From Ruminococcaceae bacterium UBA7067 (GTDB taxonomy: Bacteria; Bacillota; Clostridia; Oscillospirales; Acutalibacteraceae), in contig DKZT01000016.1 in assembly GCA_002493755.1 (NCBI GenBank), positions 1 to 18,450 of the forward strand: 18,450 bases of DNA. Reading direction: 5' to 3'. Below are positions 13,208 through 18,450 of this stretch, one piece after another (position 1 is the stretch's first letter; every line of letters starts with the position of its first letter). The notes beneath the pieces were generated by a model. That model was not told the origin of the DNA. It saw only the letters and a list, made by a program, of their open reading frames with translations, and made no database searches. The translations under genes were made by a program, and so were the position numbers.

Positions 13208-13957
13208 TTAAACTTTCGTTAAGATTACCGGACCGTTTGCAGTAATGGCAACAGTGTGCTCAAAATGAGCAGAAAGCTTGCCGTCAGCTGTTTTAACTGT
13301 CCAGCCGTCTGAAAGCTGTTTAACCCTATAGGTTCCCAGATTTATCATTGGTTCAATTGCCAATGTCATTCCGGGTAACAGTCTGATACCACGACCTGCG
13401 TGACCGAAGTTTGGTACGCTTGGTTCTTCATGAAGCTTGGTGCCGACTCCGTGACCGACATAGTCACGGACAACACCGAATCCGCGTTCTTCACAATATG
13501 TCTGAACTGCATTTGATATATCACCGATTCTGTTGCCGGGAACTGCCTGCTCAATGCCCTTATAAAGGCTTTCACGGGTAGTATCCATCAGCCGCTTTGC
13601 CTCGGGAGAGCAAGTCCCTGCAGCAAATGTGGCAGCATTATCGCCATTGTATCCGTTTTTTGCAGCACCCAAATCAATGCTGACTATATCACCATCACGG
13701 ATGATACGGTTAGCCTTGGGTATACCGTGGATTACTTCATCATTTATAGATATACATGCGGTAGCAGGAAATCCGCCATAGTTAAGAAAGTTTGGTGTAG
13801 CACCGTGCTTTCTGATAAATTTATAAGCAATTTCGTCAATTTCTTTTGTGGATACACCGGGCTTAACAGCCTCGCCTGCTACCATTAATGCTTCAGCCGA
13901 AATCTGACATGCTTCTTTCATAAGCTCCAGCTCACGGCTGCTTTTAAGCACTACCAT
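13208..13957 (-). CDS. map: Methionine aminopeptidase, type I
   Basis: This cytosolic metalloenzyme of 249 residues removes the initiator Met from new proteins. The five metal ligands are present: D95 (SIDLG), D106 (NGDNA), H169 (VGHGVG), E202 (IEPM) and E233 (FEHT). H78 in VIHGIP and H176 in TKLHEEP match the substrate-binding histidines. No N-terminal SEC-C zinc domain is present. I chose ATG 13957 over an in-frame start at 14038 because GGAGG lies at 13964-13968, the enzyme core begins there, and the longer version would run through the end of adk. The ATG is 1 bp after the adk stop, so the two are coupled. Confidence 0.97.
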   Translation of the reverse strand: MVVLKSSRELELMKEACQISAEALMVAGEAVKPGVSTKEIDEIAYKFIRKHGATPNFLNYGGFPATACISINDEVIHGIPKANRIIRDGDIVSIDLGAAKNGYNGDNAATFAAGTCSPEAKRLMDTTRESLYKGIEQAVPGNRIGDISNAVQTYCEERGFGVVRDYVGHGVGTKLHEEPSVPNFGHAGRGIRLLPGMTLAIEPMINLGTYRVKQLSDGWTVKTADGKLSAHFEHTVAITANGPVILTKV

Positions 13958-13958
13958 G

Positions 13959-14591
13959 TTAATCCTCCAATGCCTTAAAGACGAGAGCGGTTGTATCAGC
14001 AACCTCCTCCTGTCCCTCAACGACAACAAGCTTACCAAGAGTCTGATAGAAATCCTTTAAAGGCTCTGTCATCTCGTGATACTCAGCAAGTCTTGCAAGC
14101 ACTGTTTCGGGAGCATCGTCTTTACGCTGAATAAGTTCACCGCCGCAGGCATCGCAAACACCCTCAACCTGAGGCTTTTTATACTCAAGGTGATAAGAAT
14201 TTGCACACTTAGAGCATACACGGCGGCCGCTCATTCTCTTTGTGATTTTCTCATCAGGAACCTCAATATCAACAACCTTGTCAATTTCAATTCCTGCATC
14301 CTCAAGAGCCTGAGCCTGAGGAATTGTTCTTGGAAAACCGTCGAGAATAAAGCCGTTTTCACAATCTTTTTCTTTAAGTCGGTCCTTGATAATACCGATT
14401 ACAACCTCGTCAGGAACAAGCTGACCTGCATCCATAAAGGATTTAGCCTTAATGCCCATCTCAGTGCCGTCCTTAACGGCTGCACGGAGAATATTTCCTG
14501 TAGAAATTGCAGGGATACCAAATTTATCAACAATCTTTTCTGCCTGAGTACCTTTGCCGGCACCCGGAGCACCGAGAAGAATAAGTTTCAT
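13959..14591 (-). CDS. adk: Adenylate kinase, zinc-lid form
   Basis: Adenylate kinase balances ATP, ADP and AMP by phosphate transfer. The 210-residue protein has P-loop GAPGAGKGT at residues 7-15, the AMP-binding STGN segment (30-33), and FILDGFPRT (81-89). The lid (about 122-160) carries C126, C129, C146 and C149, the four-cysteine structural zinc site found in many Gram-positive enzymes. It lies 18 bp after secY and directly precedes map, the usual secY-adk-map order. Confidence 0.98.
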   Translation of the reverse strand: MKLILLGAPGAGKGTQAEKIVDKFGIPAISTGNILRAAVKDGTEMGIKAKSFMDAGQLVPDEVVIGIIKDRLKEKDCENGFILDGFPRTIPQAQALEDAGIEIDKVVDIEVPDEKITKRMSGRRVCSKCANSYHLEYKKPQVEGVCDACGGELIQRKDDAPETVLARLAEYHEMTEPLKDFYQTLGKLVVVEGQEEVADTTALVFKALED

Positions 14592-14609
14592 AATTAATAC
14601 TCCTTTATA

Positions 14610-15959
14610 TTAGTCAAGGAAGCCCTTATAATGACGCATCATCATCTGAGACTCAAGCTGACGAACAGTTTCGAGAGCAACACCGCACATAATGATAAGT
14701 GAAGTACCGCCGAGAGAAATTGTCATACCACCGTCTGTTCCACCCTCAGTAAGCGGAGGAATAGCAAGGTCACAGATAAGTGAATAAAGAATCGGGAACA
14801 ATGCAATTACAGAAAGCATCAATGCTCCGATAAGCGTTAATCTTGATAATACCCTTAAAATATAATCAGATGTAGGCTTACCGGGACGGATACCCGGAAT
14901 TGCGCCATTATTTTTACGAAGATTATTTGCCATTTCAATCGGGTTGTACTGAATTGTACTGTAGAAATAAGCAAAGAATATGATAAGCAGGAAGTACATT
15001 AATGCATACCACCAGGAATCACCCTGAAATGCATTAAAGAATTTTTCCCAGAAAGTGCCTTCATACTTATCTGCTGAAAGGAACATCTGAACTGTTCCGG
15101 GAAGAGAAAGAATTGATGATGCAAATATTACAGGAAGTACGCCTGACATATTAACCTTCATAGGCATATGTGTTGACTGACCGCCCATCATCTTTCTTCC
15201 GACAACTCTCTTAGCGTAGCTGATTGGAAGTCTTCTCTCTGAATTATCCATAAATACTATATATGCAATCATAAGCAGGAAGCATACAATTACAACAGGA
15301 ACAAGTATTCTGTAAACAAGTCTACCTGTATCAATATACTGGAATAACTGCTTGATAAGGGTTGGGAATCTTGAAACAATACCTGCGAAAAGGATAATTG
15401 AAATACCATTACCGATACCGCTGATTGTAATCTGCTCACCAAGCCACATAATAACCGCTGTTCCTGCGGTGAGAACCAATATGATAACAAGTGCCTGGAA
15501 TACAGCATCAAAGCCTGTAAATGGTTTACCGGCACCATCCATCATCAAATAGTTGTTTGCACGAAGATAGAAGAAATAAGCGAGTGACTGGAGAATACCC
15601 AAACCAACTGTAACAAAACGGGTGATTGAAGCAATCTTCTTTCTGCCCTCTTCGCCTTCTTTCTGCAATCTTTCAAGTGCAGGAATTGCAACTGCAAGCA
15701 ATTGCATAATAATTGATGCATTGATATAAGGTGTGATTGACATAGCAAAAATTGTTCCGTATGTGAAAGCACTACCTGTCATCAAGCTTAAATATGTGAG
15801 GATTGTATTTCCTTTACCAACACTAATTTCATCAACGATGTTGAGGAAAGGTACTGGAATGACTGAACCGATTCTGAAAACAAGAATGATAAATGCTGTA
15901 AATAACAGTTTCTTACGAATTTCTGGTACTTTCCAAGCATTTACAATGGTTTTAATCAT
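14610..15959 (-). CDS. secY: Preprotein translocase channel subunit SecY
   Basis: SecY forms the membrane channel for Sec-dependent export, with SecE and SecG encoded elsewhere. The 449-residue protein has about ten hydrophobic segments, the plug region after the first helix (PFLNIVDEISVGKGNTILT), and two conserved cytoplasmic loops: YAKRVVGRKMMGGQSTHMP (about 245-263) and GIRPGKPTSDYILRVLSRLT in the C5 loop, which contacts SecA and the ribosome. Its ATG directly abuts the rplO stop (0 bp), with a strong AGGTGGAGGTG upstream. Confidence 0.98.
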   Translation of the reverse strand: MIKTIVNAWKVPEIRKKLLFTAFIILVFRIGSVIPVPFLNIVDEISVGKGNTILTYLSLMTGSAFTYGTIFAMSITPYINASIIMQLLAVAIPALERLQKEGEEGRKKIASITRFVTVGLGILQSLAYFFYLRANNYLMMDGAGKPFTGFDAVFQALVIILVLTAGTAVIMWLGEQITISGIGNGISIILFAGIVSRFPTLIKQLFQYIDTGRLVYRILVPVVIVCFLLMIAYIVFMDNSERRLPISYAKRVVGRKMMGGQSTHMPMKVNMSGVLPVIFASSILSLPGTVQMFLSADKYEGTFWEKFFNAFQGDSWWYALMYFLLIIFFAYFYSTIQYNPIEMANNLRKNNGAIPGIRPGKPTSDYILRVLSRLTLIGALMLSVIALFPILYSLICDLAIPPLTEGGTDGGMTISLGGTSLIIMCGVALETVRQLESQMMMRHYKGFLD

Positions 15960-16403
15960 TTAAAGCACCTCCACCTTGCCACCTGCAGCTTCAATTTTAG
16001 CTTTAGCTGACTCACTGATTGCAGTAACCTTAACGGTTAATGCCTTTGTGATTTCGCCCTTGCCAAGAACCTTAACGCCATCGAGTGTCTTTTTGATAAC
16101 ACCGGCTTCAACAAGGCTCTGAGCATCTACTGTTGCGCCAGCTTCAAATCTGTCATTTAATGTTGAAACATTTACAACTGCATATTCAGTAGCGAAGATG
16201 TTGTTAAAACCTCTCTTAGGAACTCTTCTTTGAAGAGGCATCTGACCGCCCTCAAAGCCTGCACGCCTGCTGTAGCCTGAACGGGATTTCTGACCCTTCT
16301 GACCCTTACCGGCAGTCTTGCCCTGACCTGAAGCAGTACCTCTGCCTATTCTCTTTACGCTCTTCTTTGAGCCCTCTGCAGGAGAAAGTTCATGTAATTT
16401 CAT
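15960..16403 (-). CDS. rplO: 50S ribosomal protein L15
   Basis: L15 is a late-assembly large-subunit protein. The 147-residue sequence has the long glycine- and lysine-rich N-terminal extension (KRIGRGTASGQGKTAGKGQK, then KSRSGYSRRAGFEGGQMPL) that threads into 23S rRNA, followed by the globular domain. Length is normal. It starts 14 bp after rpmD with GGGAGGTG upstream, and its stop touches the secY start. Confidence 0.98.
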   Translation of the reverse strand: MKLHELSPAEGSKKSVKRIGRGTASGQGKTAGKGQKGQKSRSGYSRRAGFEGGQMPLQRRVPKRGFNNIFATEYAVVNVSTLNDRFEAGATVDAQSLVEAGVIKKTLDGVKVLGKGEITKALTVKVTAISESAKAKIEAAGGKVEVL

Positions 16404-16417
16404 ATCTGCACCTCCCC

Positions 16418-16597
16418 TTATTCTTCTACAACAGTTACAAGGTGAGCAATCTTAGCGATTTTACCCTGTGTCTGTGCATTATCCGGCTGAACTGTAACGC
16501 TGCCGATTTTACGAAGACCAAGTGAGTGGGCGGTGGCAATCTGGTCAGCTTTGCTACCAATTAAACTCTTAGTGAGCTTGATTTTAATATCTGCCAT
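16418..16597 (-). CDS. rpmD: 50S ribosomal protein L30
   Basis: A 59-residue protein that begins MADIKIKLTKSLIGSK and continues ATAHSLGLRKIGSV, the L30 signature, ending in LVTVVEE. GGAGGGTGG lies just before the ATG. It is 13 bp after rpsE and 14 bp before rplO, the standard position in the spc operon. Confidence 0.97.
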   Translation of the reverse strand: MADIKIKLTKSLIGSKADQIATAHSLGLRKIGSVTVQPDNAQTQGKIAKIAHLVTVVEE

Positions 16598-16610
16598 TGT
16601 TCCACCCTCC

Positions 16611-17111
16611 TTAACCTAAAATTTCCTTGGTTGACTTGCCGCGGATTGCAGCAACCTCATCAGCTGTACGAAGCTGACTCAAACCGTTAATAGCTGCTCT
16701 TACAACATTGCAAGGATTGTTTGAACGGATAGCCTTTGTTCTGATATCCTTAATGCCGACTGTCTCAACAACAGCACGAACAGGACCGCCGGCGATAACA
16801 CCGGTACCCTTTGGAGCAGGCATAAGTAAAACTTCACCGGCACCAAACTTGCCCTTGATTTCGTGAGGGATTGTTGTACCCTTAAGAGCAACCTTAATTA
16901 CATTTTTCTTTGCGTCTTCGATTCCCTTACGGATAGCATCAGGAACTTCGCCTGATTTACCGATTCCGAAACCTATAAGACCATTGCCGTCACCAACAAC
17001 CACAAGAGCTGAAAACTTAAAAATTCTGCCGCCCTTTACAGTCTTTGATACACGGTTGATAGCTACTACTCTTTCTTCAAGTTCCATTGAAGATACGTCA
17101 ATCTTTGCCAT
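16611..17111 (-). CDS. rpsE: 30S ribosomal protein S5
   Basis: S5 helps keep decoding accurate and forms part of the mRNA entry site; mutations in its N-terminal loop give spectinomycin resistance in other bacteria. The 166-residue protein has the dsRBD-like N-terminal domain (ELEERVVAINRVSKTVKGGR, then LIGFGIGKSGEVPDAI) and the C-terminal domain with GTGVIAGGPVRAVVE and GIKDI. It starts 18 bp after rplR. Confidence 0.98.
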   Translation of the reverse strand: MAKIDVSSMELEERVVAINRVSKTVKGGRIFKFSALVVVGDGNGLIGFGIGKSGEVPDAIRKGIEDAKKNVIKVALKGTTIPHEIKGKFGAGEVLLMPAPKGTGVIAGGPVRAVVETVGIKDIRTKAIRSNNPCNVVRAAINGLSQLRTADEVAAIRGKSTKEILG

Positions 17112-17129
17112 AAAAATTACCCTCCTTCG

Positions 17130-17489
17130 TTAGAACTTCAGTCCGCCTTCACGAGCGCCGTCAGCAACAGCTGCCACACGACCGTGATATACGTAACCGC
17201 CGCGGTCAAATACGCACTCTTCAATGCCCTTTGCCTTGGCTCTGTCTGCTAATGTTTTACCAACAGCCTTAGCTGCCTCAATATTACCACCGTACTGATT
17301 AAAGTCCTTCTCAACGGTTGAAGCTGATGCAATTGTTACACCTGCAACATCGTCGATTAACTGCGCGTAAATATTGCTGAGAGAGCGATATACGTTAAGT
17401 CTTGGACATTCAGCAGTACCGCTGATTTTACCACGAACTCTTGTGTGGCGCTTCTGTCTTGCCTTATTGGCATCCTGTCTTGAAACCAT
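17130..17489 (-). CDS. rplR: 50S ribosomal protein L18
   Basis: L18 binds 5S rRNA and brings it into the large subunit. The 119-residue protein has the basic N-terminus (RQKRHTRVRGKISGT), the PRLNVYRSLSNIYAQLIDD core and the C-terminal FDRGGYVYHGRVAAVADGAR signature. GGAAGGAG precedes the ATG. It starts 18 bp after rplF. Confidence 0.98.
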   Translation of the reverse strand: MVSRQDANKARQKRHTRVRGKISGTAECPRLNVYRSLSNIYAQLIDDVAGVTIASASTVEKDFNQYGGNIEAAKAVGKTLADRAKAKGIEECVFDRGGYVYHGRVAAVADGAREGGLKF

Positions 17490-17507
17490 TGTATTTCACT
17501 CCTTCCC

Positions 17508-18047
17508 TTATTTCTTACCTGCTTTTCCTTCTTTACGGCGGATATGCTCTTCAGCATACTTGATGCCCTTGCCCTTGTAAGGCTCCGGCGGTCTCTTTTC
17601 GCGAACCTGAGCTGCGAACTGACCAACCTTCTGCTTATCAGCACCGCTGATTACAATAGCGTTTGCTGACGGACATTCAATCTTAATGCCTTCAGGAGCT
17701 TCCATAATAACCTGATGTGAGAAACCTAAGTTCATAACAAGGCTGTTACCCTGAAGCTGAACTCTGTAACCAACACCGTTAACCTCTAAGTTCTTCTTAA
17801 AGCCTTCTGTTACACCTGTTACCATATTAGCAATAAGTGAACGAGTTAAGCCGTGAAGAGATCTGTTTTCTTTCTGATCGTTAGGTCTGCTAACGATAAT
17901 CTCGCTGCCTTCAACACTGATAGCCATGTTTGGATGAGCATCCATTGAAAGAGTTCCGTTTGGACCCTTAACGGTAACAGTGTTATTGTCGATATTTACA
18001 TCAACACCAGCAGGAATTGTAATAGGCTTTAAACCAATTCTTGACAT
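17508..18047 (-). CDS. rplF: 50S ribosomal protein L6
   Basis: L6 lies near the factor-binding site by the sarcin-ricin loop. The 179-residue protein begins MSRIGLKPITIPAGVDV, has the two repeated alpha/beta domains, and ends with the conserved REKRPPEPYKGKGIKYAEE and a basic tail. AGGAGGTAC lies before the ATG. It starts 15 bp after rpsH. Confidence 0.98.
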   Translation of the reverse strand: MSRIGLKPITIPAGVDVNIDNNTVTVKGPNGTLSMDAHPNMAISVEGSEIIVSRPNDQKENRSLHGLTRSLIANMVTGVTEGFKKNLEVNGVGYRVQLQGNSLVMNLGFSHQVIMEAPEGIKIECPSANAIVISGADKQKVGQFAAQVREKRPPEPYKGKGIKYAEEHIRRKEGKAGKK

Positions 18048-18062
18048 CCTGACTGTACCTCC

Positions 18063-18450
18063 TTACCAAATGAATGCTAAAACTTCGCCGCCAACATTCT
18101 GCTTGCGAGCTTCTCTGTCTGTCATAATGCCTTTGGAAGTTGAAACGATTGCAACACCGAGTCCCTTCATTACCTTAGGCATATCCTCAACATTTGAATA
18201 AATACGAAGACCCGGCTTTGATACACGGCGGAGACCGGTGATAACCTGACTCTTACCCTCGCCGTACTTAAGTGTTACACGAATAACACCCTGCTTGCCG
18301 TCTTCTATAACTTTGAAATTTTTGATATATCCTTCATCAACAAGAATCTGAGCGATTGCCTTCTTCATATTTGATGCCGGTACTTTTACGGTGTCATGCT
18401 TTGCAGAATTCGCATTGCGGATTCTTGTGAGCATATCGCCGATGGAATCA
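18063..18450 (-). CDS. rpsH: 30S ribosomal protein S8, start cut off by the window
   Basis: S8 binds 16S rRNA helix 21 and, in E. coli, represses spc operon translation. The visible 128 codons begin within DSIGDMLTRIRNANSAKHDTV and end GGEVLAFIW. The family normally starts about four residues earlier (M-x-x-T-D-P-I-A-D-M-L), so the true start codon lies just beyond 18450 and the ATG at 18434 is internal. The C-terminal STSKGIMTDREARKQNVGGE is the S8 signature. Confidence 0.97.
   Translation of the reverse strand, partial: DSIGDMLTRIRNANSAKHDTVKVPASNMKKAIAQILVDEGYIKNFKVIEDGKQGVIRVTLKYGEGKSQVITGLRRVSKPGLRIYSNVEDMPKVMKGLGVAIVSTSKGIMTDREARKQNVGGEVLAFIW

Noticed and set aside
14076..14597. A 173-codon plus-strand frame opposite adk
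   Set aside because: It is a shadow of the clearly real adenylate kinase gene and has no ribosome binding site or protein-like pattern.

Overview
This window looks like a chromosomal piece of a low-to-moderate GC member of the Bacillota, most likely class Clostridia and close to the Ruminococcaceae/Oscillospiraceae. That placement is an inference from three things: the order of the S10/spc/alpha ribosomal protein genes, the strong GGAGG-type ribosome binding sites, and the mix of a DD-peptidase, an Mbeg1-like protein and a hexameric glutamate dehydrogenase. No RNA gene, CRISPR array, prophage or intact insertion sequence is visible.

Layout. (1) Positions 77-2918 hold three plus-strand genes: an inositol-monophosphatase-family enzyme, a YtqA-type radical SAM protein that overlaps it, and an Mbeg1-like alpha/beta hydrolase. 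A perfect bidirectional terminator ends this group. (2) Positions 2958-3635 hold a minus-strand calcineurin-like phosphoesterase in which three residues normally used as metal ligands are replaced. (3) Positions 3695-5125 hold an exported, C-terminally anchored DD-peptidase with an SxC second motif. (4) Positions 5205-6777 hold gdhA with a consensus promoter, a hairpin at the start of its leader, and a bidirectional terminator. (5) Positions 6675-6966 are noncoding and bounded by imperfect inverted repeats. (6) Positions 9264 down to 6989 hold a compact minus-strand accessory operon: GNAT acetyltransferase, shortened GNAT, peptidase E-like S51 serine peptidase and P-loop kinase-like protein. 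(7) Positions 9294-9881 are a dyad-rich region with one tiny hydrophobic frame. (8) Positions 18450 down to 9934 hold the end of the spc operon and the alpha operon: rpsH-rplF-rplR-rpsE-rpmD-rplO-secY-adk-map-infA-rpmJ-rpsM-rpsK-rpsD-rpoA-rplQ, ending in a strong terminator.

The most interesting region is the front of the accessory operon. A near-consensus minus-strand promoter (TTGACA, 17 nt, TACACT) leads at once into a 29-codon frame with an excellent ribosome binding site. A long stem-loop lies inside that frame. A rho-independent terminator follows and sits directly against the ribosome binding site of the first GNAT gene. The last part of the small frame can also pair with the 5' arm of the terminator. 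This is the layout of a leader-peptide attenuator and suggests that the acetyltransferase/peptidase/kinase operon is inducible, perhaps by a translation inhibitor or other toxic small molecule. The ligand and function are unknown.

The right half is ordinary housekeeping. Ribosomal proteins, SecY, adenylate kinase, methionine aminopeptidase, IF-1 and RNA polymerase alpha are encoded head to tail with gaps that are mostly 0-35 bp.
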